From assembly GCF_002812955.1 (NCBI RefSeq), contig NZ_PFXK01000002.1, forward strand, positions 372,001-436,000: DNA of 64,000 nucleotides, given 5' to 3'. This DNA comes from Vibrio sp. HA2012 (GTDB lineage: Bacteria; Pseudomonadota; Gammaproteobacteria; Enterobacterales; Vibrionaceae). How positions within the stretch are numbered: position 1 is the stretch's first letter; every line of letters starts with the position of its first letter. This document shows, one piece after another, positions 8,794-18,100 of this stretch. The notes below the pieces were generated by a model. That model searched no databases and had not been told where the DNA came from. It worked only from the letters and a program-made list of their open reading frames with translations. Position numbers and translations under genes: made by a program.

Positions 8794-9273
8794 TTAGTTT
8801 TGCGGTGTAGATTGAACGGATGGTTTCACATAAGCTTTTGTTCCGTATAACGGTACAGTTGATAAGCTGTGTTTAAAACTACCGTCTGTTTCCTTGGTGG
8901 TGTATGACAAGTAGAGTAGGGTTTGATTCTCAGAGTCGTAAATTCTACGTACTTTCATTGTCTTGAAGAAAATGCTTTTAGATTTCTTAAAGACCACTTC
9001 ACCAGATTTACTCTTATCAATCTTGGCTATCATTTCAGGAGTAATGTCACCTGTTTGACGGCAAGAAATGGAACTGTCACTGGGATCTGCAAGGCTCAAG
9101 TCTGCTTCAATCGAAGCGATATGACAGGTTACTCCGGTAACTTCTTCATCAACTAAGCTCGAAATTGAAATATCCTTTAAAGTGAACCAACCCAAGCCAA
9201 CGTCACCAACTTCATTATCAGAGCAACCAGCTAAAAGCACTGTTAAACCAAGGGCTAACGTAAGTTTTTTCAT
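8794..9273 (-). CDS. CreA-family lipoprotein
   Basis: A 159-residue protein with a lipoprotein signal ending LLAGC. The body matches E. coli CreA in pattern: EVGDVGLGWFTLKD, VTGVTCHIASIEA, DSSISCRQTG, GEVVFKKSKSIFFKTMKVRR, then IYDSENQTLLYLSYTT. CreA is a periplasmic protein of unknown function encoded next to CreBC in enterobacteria; no creBCD is near here. I start at the ATG at 9273, where the signal begins. Two degenerate copies flank it (7561-7718 and 9345-9449). It is the only intact family member in this patch. Confidence 0.8.
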   Translation of the reverse strand: MKKLTLALGLTVLLAGCSDNEVGDVGLGWFTLKDISISSLVDEEVTGVTCHIASIEADLSLADPSDSSISCRQTGDITPEMIAKIDKSKSGEVVFKKSKSIFFKTMKVRRIYDSENQTLLYLSYTTKETDGSFKHSLSTVPLYGTKAYVKPSVQSTPQN

Positions 9274-9344
9274 TTTAGTTCTCAAATTAGAATACTAGTG
9301 TAGGTAGTGTATCACACTCAGAGAAATTCGGTTATGTAGTGTAA

Positions 9345-9449
9345 TTAGTTTGGTATTGTTGCTTTCATCATGGGGCCTAAACTGACATCACCGACTTCAT
9401 TGCTGTCACAGGCTGTGAGCAGAGCTGAAATAAAAAGACGATTCTTCAT
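9345..9449 (-). pseudogene. Truncated N-terminal CreA-family remnant (34-residue ORF)
   Basis: The ATG at 9449 opens MKNRLFISALLTACDSNEV followed by GDVSLGPMMKATIPN and a stop. The CDSNEVGDVSLG part parallels CSDNEVGDVGLG of the intact CreA-like lipoprotein next door, after which the similarity ends abruptly. It could be expressed as a tiny lipoprotein-like peptide, but truncation of a paralogue is the simpler reading. Confidence 0.65.
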
Positions 9450-9568
9450 GGTTGTACTTCTCTGAGAAATGGCTGAGTCTAATTTACCATAAAGAAAAGT
9501 CTATTCCTGCCGATAGGGTAGAGGTCACATCGGTATAATGGCTTAATTGTTAAAAAGGTCGGGTTGCA

Positions 9569-9694
9569 ATGAAAATAAGGTTTTCTTTAAAAGCAGGGCT
9601 GTTAGTATTACTTTTTGCTATGTTAACGGCGTGCAGCTCAGATCCGGCAGCTTTGATCTGTACTCCGACAGCATGTGATATCTGGGGGTACTGA
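9569..9694 (+). CDS. Small lipoprotein (41 residues)
   Basis: The frame MKIRFSLKAGLLVLLFAML continues TACSSDPAALICTPTACDI and WGY before TGA at 9692-9694. The lipobox LTAC and following SSDP predict a lipid-anchored peptide with about 20 mature residues that include two further cysteines. GGTCGGG upstream may act in initiation. It lies 42 bp before a hypothetical gene on the same strand. The function is unknown. Confidence 0.6.
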   Translation: MKIRFSLKAGLLVLLFAMLTACSSDPAALICTPTACDIWGY

Positions 9695-9736
9695 ACATTT
9701 GCTCCCCCCGACACAATTAAAAGGCTATTTATTACA

Positions 9737-10270
9737 ATGGAATCTGATGCGGAAGTTATCATTAAAAAGAAAAATAACTGGCTTACCAGTCAGGTAGATG
9801 TTCAGTTTCCGACACCGGAAAGCATCAAGGGGCGGGATCTTTATCTGGCTGCAGAGCAGGGAAGACAATATGTTCAAATTGACGCGAGTATCTCATCCTC
9901 GGAAGAGTCCGTCGTTGATGAGATATACCGGGTTGATTTTCATCGTCTAACCGTCATGTTTTCGTTGCTTCAGGCATCAAAATGGGAAGATAAACAAGAA
10001 CAGGCCTATATTCTGGAGTATTTTTCACAAATCATTCTTAACGAAGAATGTCAGCTCTACATAGGATTTGTAGATACTTACCCGGTCGCTTGTGCCATGG
10101 TTACTCAGGAAAATGGTGACATCTTGATTTCTGATATTGTCGTTGACCGGATCCGTTCAAAGTCCACATGCCTTCCCGCCTGGAAGGCTCCGGAAACGGT
10201 TTTTACTGCGCAACTTATTCAGTTTCTGAATCTTTACCCGGAAGTAAATAAGTTATGGATGGGAGCATAG
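9737..10270 (+). CDS. Hypothetical protein, possibly GNAT-like
   Basis: A 177-residue soluble protein with no signal peptide. The segment LYIGFVDTYPVACAMVTQ followed by NGDILISDIVV has the beta-strand rhythm of a GNAT acetyltransferase core, but I see no clear acetyl-CoA Q/RxxGxG/A loop. The first 100 residues are acidic and mostly helical. It follows a small lipoprotein gene and converges on clcA. The family assignment is a weak structural guess. Confidence 0.5.
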   Translation: MESDAEVIIKKKNNWLTSQVDVQFPTPESIKGRDLYLAAEQGRQYVQIDASISSSEESVVDEIYRVDFHRLTVMFSLLQASKWEDKQEQAYILEYFSQIILNEECQLYIGFVDTYPVACAMVTQENGDILISDIVVDRIRSKSTCLPAWKAPETVFTAQLIQFLNLYPEVNKLWMGA

Positions 10271-10304
10271 CCCTGCCAGCTGTTTACTTTTCAGAGACAT
10301 CGGG

Positions 10305-11645
10305 TTAGTACTTCCAGTCTTTTTGTTTAAGTTCTATCAATGATGCATAGAGAGGCTTTCCGCCCATAGCATGAGCAATAAAACTTGCCCCCAGACTGGT
10401 GACCAGAATAGGGAGTATAAGGTGGTAGTTGTTCGATATTTCTACAACCAGTACAACAGAGGTTAATGGTGTTCTGAGTGTCGCAGCGATCAACGCTCCC
10501 ATTCCGGCAACCGCATATATATTGGGGTCGGATATGGTGTCTGGTGATAACGCTGCAATCAGTCCGCCAAAGGTCAGCCCTAAGAAAGTTCCCAGAGTCA
10601 GCAGTGGCGCAAAGATCCCGCCCGGAGCCCCGGATGAGAAGCAGGAAATAGTACCGAACATACGCAGAATGGATAGCCCGGCCATAACAATCCAGGTGCT
10701 GGGACTATAAAACAGATCTGAAATAACGGTAAGGCTCCCGCCGCTTAGAAAAGGGAAGTAGAGATGAATGAGAGAAAATAACCCGCCCAATAACACACCG
10801 GTCAGAACAAAACGCAGTTTGCTATCACCATGATGGTTTTTAAACCATGCGGTCCCTGACAGAATCCAGCGGTTAAAATAAACTCCAATGACTCCAATGA
10901 CTAACCCCAGAATGACAAATGAAATCAGAGTGTAGAGCGGTGGAGCACTGTAGCTCGGAATTTTTAATATGGCATTCTGACCATTTAGAAGTTCCATGAC
11001 AATAGTGGCACAGGCAACGGCCAGTGTGACGCTTTTTATTGAGGTTGAGTTGTAGCTAAACTGGCGACGCATTTCCTCATTTACAAACAAAATTGCAGCA
11101 AGTGGGGTGTTGAATGCTGCTGCCATACCCGCCGCTGAACCGGCGGCTATCAAGATATGTTTTGTTAGCCGATCGTTCTCTGAACGACTGGCTACCATCC
11201 GGCCAACGGCGCCACCAAGCTGTATTGATGGTCCGCCACGTCCCAGAATCATCCCCGAGCCTATTGCCAGAATGGCAGAAATGAATTTTACCGGCAGGAC
11301 TCTGTACCAGCGAATATCATGTTCCCCAAGTAGTGCCCCTTCAATATGCGGAATACCACTGCCTTCGGCTTCTGGTGCATAATGGATAGTCAGCCAGAAG
11401 CCAAGTCCTGCCATAGCGGCTCCGGCAAGGACAGCAACAGTAGTTTTTAATAAAAAATCGTCGTCAGTTGCCTGCAGCACGTAGTCAAGCCGGAATTCAA
11501 TTATCCAGTTGATAAAAATATTGAAATAAGACACAACGCCGCCGGCTAAGGTACCGACAATTCCGGATAATAAAACAACGGTAAAATAATCAGACTGAGA
11601 AGATAAAAAATGAGGGAGTCGATGTGGCCTGATAATTCTGGGCAT
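10305..11645 (-). CDS. clcA: ClC-type chloride channel / H+-Cl- antiporter with altered gating motif
   Basis: A 446-residue polytopic ClC protein. The Cl- selectivity motif GSGIPHIEG, the inner proton glutamate region FVNEEMRRQF and the pore tyrosine region SNNYHLILP are conserved. The second motif reads GRGGPSIQLGG where ClC antiporters have GREGP, so the external gating glutamate (Glu148 of E. coli ClC-ec1) is glycine, encoded by the codon at 11235-11237. Mutating this Glu in ClC-ec1 uncouples H+ from Cl-, so this homologue may be a channel or passive pathway. It belongs to the inner membrane. Start is the ATG at 11645. Confidence 0.9.
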   Translation of the reverse strand: MPRIIRPHRLPHFLSSQSDYFTVVLLSGIVGTLAGGVVSYFNIFINWIIEFRLDYVLQATDDDFLLKTTVAVLAGAAMAGLGFWLTIHYAPEAEGSGIPHIEGALLGEHDIRWYRVLPVKFISAILAIGSGMILGRGGPSIQLGGAVGRMVASRSENDRLTKHILIAAGSAAGMAAAFNTPLAAILFVNEEMRRQFSYNSTSIKSVTLAVACATIVMELLNGQNAILKIPSYSAPPLYTLISFVILGLVIGVIGVYFNRWILSGTAWFKNHHGDSKLRFVLTGVLLGGLFSLIHLYFPFLSGGSLTVISDLFYSPSTWIVMAGLSILRMFGTISCFSSGAPGGIFAPLLTLGTFLGLTFGGLIAALSPDTISDPNIYAVAGMGALIAATLRTPLTSVVLVVEISNNYHLILPILVTSLGASFIAHAMGGKPLYASLIELKQKDWKY

Positions 11646-11792
11646 AATTCAGTATGGGTATTATCCGGGTAAGTGAGCGGAGGAATAAATTCTGGCCGCA
11701 TAGTATCACAAACGGCGGGTATTTAAACAATTTTATCTACATTAGAAATTCAATAGCGGCATCACATAAGGGCATAAATTTGCTATGTTAAC

Positions 11793-12010
11793 TTGCGTTT
11801 TCACAAAAAGAAGCCAAACTTAAAGTGTAAGGTAAATGTGACCCAGAAAATATGGAGGAATGGAAACCTTACAGACAATTTGGTTGGATACATAATCAAC
11901 TCATATAGACCTCGTAAAATGTTGGGATACAACCTTTGCGATCTCAGCGACGCACACTCACGATTGAGTAACGAGGAATAAAAGGCGTGCTTGTACGGTA
12001 CGCCTTTTTG
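11793..12010 (+). ncRNA. Candidate small RNA with terminator in the clcA-ylqF gap
   Basis: The 370-bp gap between divergently placed clcA and ylqF ends with a strong plus-strand terminator: GGCGTGC (11982-11988) and GTACGCC then TTTTT near 11997-12007. No plus-strand gene precedes it, so the terminator needs its own transcript, starting perhaps near 11790. The interval has several short inverted repeats and only a poor 62-codon frame. I do not recognise a known RNA family. The terminator is seen; the RNA is inferred. Confidence 0.4.
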
Positions 12011-12015
12011 CATGT

Positions 12016-12960
12016 TTATTTTTTATTTTTAAGGTAACGTTTTCTTCGTTCCTCTTTCTGTTTGGCTTTTTCTTCAGTTTTTCTGGCAGTTTCGAGCTCA
12101 ACCTGAATCAATTCTTGTGTGATCATCTCTGGCAGTTCCAGAGTGATCTGACCCAGAGTGCCGCTACGCAGTTCATGCAGCAGGATTTCTGATGCTTTGT
12201 GCAAATCAACCCGGCCTCCGGCTCGTAGACAGCCGCGTTTTGAGCCGATAGCTTCCATCAGTTCAATCTCAGTCTCTGGTAATTCATCCAACTGATACCT
12301 TTCTTTTAACCGATCTGGGTATTGCTTGGCGAGATACTCAACCGTATAGAAAGCGACTTCTTCGTATTCCATTGCCGTATCTTTGACAGCTCCGGTTGCT
12401 GCCAGTCTGAATCCGCTGTGGGGGTTTTCCACTTTCGGCCACAGTATTCCGGGAGTATCGGACAGAACAATACCATTTTGCAGGTTGATCCGCTGCTGAC
12501 GTCGGGTGACCGCCGGTTGGTTACCTGTCTGAGCTATCGTTCTGCCTGCCAGCGTATTGATAATGGTTGATTTCCCAACATTCGGGATGCCCATGATCAT
12601 GGTGCGGATATTTTTTCCCATAGCCTCTCTGTGCGGGGCCAGTTTGCGGCACAGATCCATGATTTTATGCACTTCCTGAGGTACGGAAGTGGTAATTGCC
12701 ATCGCTTTTATGCCATTTTCTTTTTCAAAATGATCAACCCATAATTGGGTCAGCTCCGGGTCAGCAAGATCGCGTTTATTCAAAACCTTCACACAAGGCT
12801 TATCGCCGCGGATAGAAGAAATCAACGGATTTTCACTACTAAAAGGGATACGGGCATCCAGCACTTCGATAATGACATCAATTTGCGGAATGACTTCTTC
12901 GATCTCCTTACGAGCCTTATGCATATGGCCAGGAAACCATTGGATTGAGTTGTTAACCAT
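12016..12960 (-). CDS. ylqF: Ribosome biogenesis GTPase YlqF (RbgA)
   Basis: A 314-residue circularly permuted GTPase. The motif order is G4 (LNKRDLADP) before G1 (GIPNVGKST) and G3 (DTPGILWP), the permutation typical of YlqF/RbgA, with the N-terminal signature IQWFPGHMHKARKEI. RbgA-type enzymes act in assembly of the 50S subunit. The C-terminus is a highly charged Lys/Glu tail. It is transcribed away from the CRISPR-Cas locus and marks its left border. Confidence 0.92.
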   Translation of the reverse strand: MVNNSIQWFPGHMHKARKEIEEVIPQIDVIIEVLDARIPFSSENPLISSIRGDKPCVKVLNKRDLADPELTQLWVDHFEKENGIKAMAITTSVPQEVHKIMDLCRKLAPHREAMGKNIRTMIMGIPNVGKSTIINTLAGRTIAQTGNQPAVTRRQQRINLQNGIVLSDTPGILWPKVENPHSGFRLAATGAVKDTAMEYEEVAFYTVEYLAKQYPDRLKERYQLDELPETEIELMEAIGSKRGCLRAGGRVDLHKASEILLHELRSGTLGQITLELPEMITQELIQVELETARKTEEKAKQKEERRKRYLKNKK

Positions 12961-13121
12961 ATTGGGGAAATAGCCTTAATTTTATCTGACTCTATAGTAC
13001 AACTTGGGCACATAAAGAGCATTATTCACGGTTAATTTGAATAAACGTCATTGTACGCGAGATTAGGTGGGGTATCCAGAATGACTGTACTTGATCGGAT
13101 AGTTGAGTATAGATCACATCA

Positions 13122-13154
13122 ATTAAGTCTATATAAACTTAATGATTTTATCAT
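13122..13154. promoter_or_regulatory. Overlapping palindromes upstream of the WYL regulator
   Basis: ATTAAGT (13122-13128) and ACTTAAT (13137-13143) form one inverted repeat, and ATGAT (13142-13146) and ATCAT (13150-13154) form a second that overlaps it. They lie 26-58 bp upstream of the WYL-protein start, where an autoregulator would bind. Operator function is inferred. Confidence 0.4.
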
Positions 13155-13179
13155 ATTAACGTATAAATTATGATAGCTG

Positions 13180-14049
13180 ATGCTTATTGGTTTAGAAAAG
13201 GTCTATCTACGATTGAAAGTCCAAACGATTCAGGAAAGACACGTATTTTTAGAGATGCTTGCGCTGTGGCAAGGTTACGTGCGTAATAAAGATTTACAAC
13301 AACAATTTACTATAACCCGCCAGCAGGCCTATCAGGATATCAAAGCATACCAGCAGCTCTATCCAGAGCGATTACAAAAAATGGCTTCTGGACCTTATCA
13401 GTTCTCTGCGCAATATCGTACTCAAGCGCCTAAACACTCGCTTGAACCCTATCTGCAATGGTTAATAAACGGACAGTTCTGGGCGCAAAAATATGGCGAT
13501 AAGTCTACCATTGGAGAGCAATGCTCAGTGCCTCAACGTTATGTTTCACCAGAAGTTATTGCACATTTAACCGAAGCCATTCGACAAAAGAAACGTCTTG
13601 AGCTGGGTTATGTCTCACTCTCTAATCCGGAATGGGAAGGGCGGATATTTCATCCACATACCTTTGTTAAAACAGGTTTACGCTGGCACGTTCGAGGCTA
13701 CTGCGAAAAATCACAAGACTATCGAGATTTAGTATTGAGTCGTTGCCGAGGCGACGTTGAACTGCTTGATGCGTCGCAGAAAACACAAGAGCAAGACACG
13801 GTTTGGAATACTGAAGTTACGCTAATATTTGCTCCGGATCCACGTTTGAACGCTGATCAGCAAGAAGTAGTTGCTCATGATTATCACATGCAAAATGGTC
13901 AATTCAGTATTACTACACGAGCGGCTCTGGTGGATTATTTATTGAAGGAGATGCAGGTCAATATCAAGTATCTCGATGGTATTCCAGAGGCTCAACAACT
14001 GATCCTAGTTAATCAGCATGAGGTAACCCCTTGGTTATTTGATAATTAA
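13180..14049 (+). CDS. WYL-domain transcriptional regulator next to cas genes
   Basis: A 289-residue protein. The N-terminal part (about residues 20-65) looks like a winged helix-turn-helix (LEMLALWQGYVRNKDLQQQF, then TRQQAYQDIKAYQ). The central WYL domain includes RIFHPHTFVKTGLRWHVRGY and YRDLVLSRCRG, and a C-terminal WCX-like part follows. Layout and length recall the CapW/BrxR group of WYL repressors that control phage-defence operons. It lies 117 bp upstream of cas1 on the same strand, so it is a candidate regulator of this I-F locus. The ligand and targets are unknown. Confidence 0.8.
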   Translation: MLIGLEKVYLRLKVQTIQERHVFLEMLALWQGYVRNKDLQQQFTITRQQAYQDIKAYQQLYPERLQKMASGPYQFSAQYRTQAPKHSLEPYLQWLINGQFWAQKYGDKSTIGEQCSVPQRYVSPEVIAHLTEAIRQKKRLELGYVSLSNPEWEGRIFHPHTFVKTGLRWHVRGYCEKSQDYRDLVLSRCRGDVELLDASQKTQEQDTVWNTEVTLIFAPDPRLNADQQEVVAHDYHMQNGQFSITTRAALVDYLLKEMQVNIKYLDGIPEAQQLILVNQHEVTPWLFDN

Positions 14050-14069
14050 CGCTTATCTAAGCAGTCCTA

Positions 14070-14088
14070 AGGTAAAGTCACTTTACCT
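14070..14088. promoter_or_regulatory. Perfect hairpin / palindrome between WYL gene and cas1
   Basis: AGGTAAAG-TCA-CTTTACCT is an 8-bp perfect inverted repeat 20 bp after the WYL stop and about 80 bp before cas1. No U-tract follows. It may be a weak terminator or an operator for the cas1-cas3 transcript. Confidence 0.4.
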
Positions 14089-14166
14089 GATTATATGCGC
14101 AGGATTGAACAATAAGGGCGGACGGTAAAAAATGGCATCGTCAAGCTGAACATAAGGAACAGAATT

Positions 14167-15144
14167 ATGGATGACTTATCTCCCTCGGATCTGAAAGTGA
14201 TATTGCATTCAAAACGCGCCAATATGTATTACCTGGAATATTGCCGTGTAATGCAAAAAGATGGTCGCGTCCTTTATCTTACAGAAGCCGATAAAGAGAA
14301 TCTTTATTACAACATTCCCATTGCGAATACGACGGTACTGCTGCTTGGTAATGGGACATCAATCACTCAGGCTGCAATGCGTATGCTTTCTCAATCGGGC
14401 GTTCTGGTTGGATTCTGTGGCGGGGGAGGTACACCCTTGTATATGGCAAATGAAGTTGAATGGTTTACACCGCAAAGCGAATACCGTCCAACTGAATATT
14501 TACAGGGATGGCTATCTTTCTGGTTTGATGATGAAAAGCGCCTGACAGCGGCTAAGATATTCCAAAATGCCCGTATTGATTATCTGCAGCGAGTTTGGTG
14601 TAAGGACAGGGAGTTAGCACTAGAAAAATTCAATGTTCAGGATGAAGTGATTCAGCAATCATTTAATACTTTTCATCAACGTACAGATGCTGCTAGTAAA
14701 CCCTCTGATCTTTTACTCACCGAAGCTCAATTAACCAAATCCCTCTATAAGTACGCAGCCAATAATACCGGTAAAGAGAATTTTTCCCGACAGCATAAAT
14801 CTACTGACAAAGCTAATGACTTTCTTAATCATGGCAACTATTTAGCTTATGGTTTGGCCGCAAGTTGTTTGTGGGTTTTGGGCATTCCGCATGGTTTCGC
14901 CATCATGCACGGCAAAACTCGTCGCGGAGCTTTGGTATTTGATGTCGCAGATTTAATCAAAGATGCGATCGTGTTGCCATGGGCGTTTGTCTGCGCCAAA
15001 GAAAATGCCACAGAGCAAGAATTTCGTCAGCAAATCCTGCAATCGTTTATCGAGCATAAGGCGATGGATTTTATGTTTGAGACGGTGAAGCAAGTTGCGT
15101 TACAAAACTACTCGGCAGCAGAGATAGAGGAGCAGCAACTATGA
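14167..15144 (+). CDS. cas1: CRISPR-associated endonuclease Cas1, type I-F
   Basis: A 325-residue Cas1 integrase subunit for spacer acquisition. Metal-binding residues fit the I-F pattern: Glu186 in LLLTEAQLTKSLY, His248 in FAIMHGKTRRG, and Asp259/Asp262 in ALVFDVADLIKDAI. The N-terminal beta-domain (residues 1-100) contains LLLGNGTSITQAA and GFCGGGGTPLY, typical of Cas1f. The ATG at 14167 follows AAGGAAC. It overlaps cas3 by 4 nt (ATGA), so the two are translated together, consistent with the Cas1-Cas2/3 complex of I-F systems. Confidence 0.96.
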   Translation: MDDLSPSDLKVILHSKRANMYYLEYCRVMQKDGRVLYLTEADKENLYYNIPIANTTVLLLGNGTSITQAAMRMLSQSGVLVGFCGGGGTPLYMANEVEWFTPQSEYRPTEYLQGWLSFWFDDEKRLTAAKIFQNARIDYLQRVWCKDRELALEKFNVQDEVIQQSFNTFHQRTDAASKPSDLLLTEAQLTKSLYKYAANNTGKENFSRQHKSTDKANDFLNHGNYLAYGLAASCLWVLGIPHGFAIMHGKTRRGALVFDVADLIKDAIVLPWAFVCAKENATEQEFRQQILQSFIEHKAMDFMFETVKQVALQNYSAAEIEEQQL

Positions 15145-18100
15145 TGGTTACCTTTGTCTCCCAATGCGAGAAAAATGCCCTCAAGAAAACACGGCGTGTA
15201 CTGGATGCTTTTGCTAATCGTATTGGTGATAACACTTGGCAGACACTCATTACTGAAGACGGTTTGCAAACGGTGCAAAGAATGCTCCGTCAAACGGCAA
15301 GTCGCAGCACTGCAGTGAGTTGCCACTGGATCCGATCTCGTTCGCGCAGCCAATTTTTGTGGGTAGTGGGAAATAAAAAGAAATTTAATTTGGAAGGGTA
15401 TGTGGCGGTAAACAGTACTGAGAAAGATTTGTTGAATAGTGAGTATGAGAGTGACTGGAAATATCTTCCTGTTATCAAAGCCCTAACTTCAATGGCGGCT
15501 TTGCTGCATGATTGGGGAAAAGCATCTTTATTGTTTCGGGAAAAATTGCATCCAGACATTCAAACTAAACACAAAGGTGACCCTCTGCGCCACGAATGGA
15601 TTTCGTGTCTGTTGTTTAATCAGTTTGTTACTTCAGTAACAACTGATGGTGAGGATAAGCAGTGGCTCTCTGCCATCATTAATGACGGTATTCATAGCCC
15701 TGTAATCAGTCCAATAAGTTTGATGGAGAAAGAGAAGCCTTTGGCCGAATTACCCACCTTAGCGGGTTTGATCTCTTGGCTGATTGTCTCACACCACCGT
15801 TTACCTTTGCCCAAAGAGCCAAAGCTGTGTGATAACCAAAGGGATAAAAACAATACATCATTGGCTGATTTATTAAAGAGAATCACCCAAGCTTGGGGTT
15901 ATGAGAATCAATTTGATGATTACCAGAAGTTGTTGTCTAAGTGTTTTTCGTTTCCGCTTGGATTACTTTCAGACTCATCAATTTGGAATCAACAAATTCA
16001 GAAACGTGCTAAGGATCTGTTTCATCATCTGCCTTTGATCGAGCAAGCAGTATCAGACGGAAGCTGGCGAGTCATTTTGCATCATGCGCGGTTGTGCTTG
16101 ATGCTCGGCGATCACAATTATTCCTCTCAACCCAATGATCCTCATTGGAACAGCCCAAGTGAGTTATATGCCAATACCGATCCAAATACGAAAGCGCTTA
16201 AACAAAAGTTAGATGAACATTTAGTCAATGTTGCGAAGGCTGCGAACGATATGGTCAAACTGCTACCTCACTTTGAGTCTGAGCCATTATCTGCAACCGA
16301 ATTATCCGCATTAGCAGCGAAACCGAACACTCCAAAGCAATTTAGATGGCAGGATAAGGCTGTCAGGAAGATTTTACAGTGGCGGGACACAAGAGAAGAT
16401 AAATCTAACGGCTATTTTGTGGTCAATATGGCCAGCACCGGTTGTGGTAAAACCATGGCTAATGCCAAGATCATGCAAGCCTTATCTGAAGATAAACAAA
16501 GCCTGCGCTTTATTCTTGCTCTTGGGTTAAGAACACTAACGTTGCAAACAGGGGATGAATATAAAGAGCGTCTCAGATTAACCGAGGATGATCTCGCCGT
16601 GCTCATAGGTTCAAAAGCGATTTTTGAACTGCATCAATCAGGACAACAGATCGATAAGGAAGAAAAAGAGTATCAACAAGCAGATTTAGGGTCAGAGTCA
16701 TTAGAAAGTCTACTGGATGAACATGATGAGCTGCGTTGGTCAGGTCTATTACCTGAAGATGGATTGAGCACAGTGCTGACTAATCCTAAAGAGAGACAAC
16801 TGCTTTATGCGCCTGTACTGGCCTGCACCATCGACCATATTATGGCAGCCACTGAGACTAAACGTGGTGGTCGTTATATTTTGCCTTGCTTACGCCTTAT
16901 GTCTTCGGATTTAGTGATCGATGAAATTGACGATTTTACTGGTGATGATCTCATTGCTATTGGGCGTTTAGTGCACTTGGCGGCGATGTTAGGGCGCAAA
17001 GTCATGATTTCATCAGCAACGATTCCGCCGGATCTTGCTTTAGGTTTATACAATGCTTATCGACAAGGCTGGGCGTTATTTGCCGCGAGCCGTGATCAAG
17101 CTTCAAGTGTTAATTGTGTTTACGTTGATGAGTTTAATACCCAAGCCGAACTGATTGGTAGTGCGGATAGCGACTGGCAGCAGTATCAAGCATTTCAGCA
17201 ACAGTTTATTACTAAAAGAGTCGCAAAATTAAAACAGCAAGAAGATAAGCGAAAAGCGGATATTTTTGCCTGTGATAAACACGATCGCCTACCTACGGAG
17301 CAGCAATATTACCAACATATCCAGCAAGCTATTGTAGAGAAACATCAGCATCATTTTACTTGCGACTTAGTTAGTCAAACACACGTTTCTTTCGGTGTGG
17401 TTCGGGTCGCGAATATTCAACCCTGCGTTGGTTTAACGCAATATTTACTCTCTTGTGATTGGCCTGAAGATATAGAAATTCGATGTATGGCTTACCATAG
17501 TCAACAAGTGTTATTGCTACGCCATGAGCAAGAAAAACACCTTGATATCGTTCTGAAACGAAAAGAAAAGGATGGCGAAGCTCCTGTAGCGTTTAATGAG
17601 CCGTTAATTCGTCAGCACATAGATAATTGCCGAACTAAAAATCTGATATTCATTTTGGTTGCCACGCCCGTTGAAGAGGTGGGACGCGATCATGATTTTG
17701 ATTGGGCGGTTATTGAACCTTCCTCTTTCCGCTCAATTATTCAGATGGCAGGGCGGGTAAGACGGCATCGTGATGGCGAAGTGACTGAGCCTAACATCAG
17801 TTTGTTGCAATACAACTATAAAGGCTTTAAAGGTGGAGTTGAGCGGGTATTTAATTATCCAGGTTATGAGACAGAGCGTTCAACGCAACTGGAGACTCAT
17901 GATCTGAAACAGCTTGTTGATGAAAAATTGCTACTTCAATCCGTTAATGCCATTGAGCGTATTCAAAAACGTCCCAACTTGGCACCACGTACCAATCTGG
18001 CTGATCTGGAACATTTTGCTACCGCAAAAACCCTCGGGGTGGACCAAATCAATAAACCCCTAGTCAGTAGCACAAGTCGCCAGGATAGGTTCTCTCGTCA

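Noticed and set aside
11793..11981. 62-codon frame in the clcA-ylqF gap
   Set aside because: No SD, no recognisable protein pattern, and the opposite frame is also open; a structured RNA explains the terminator better.
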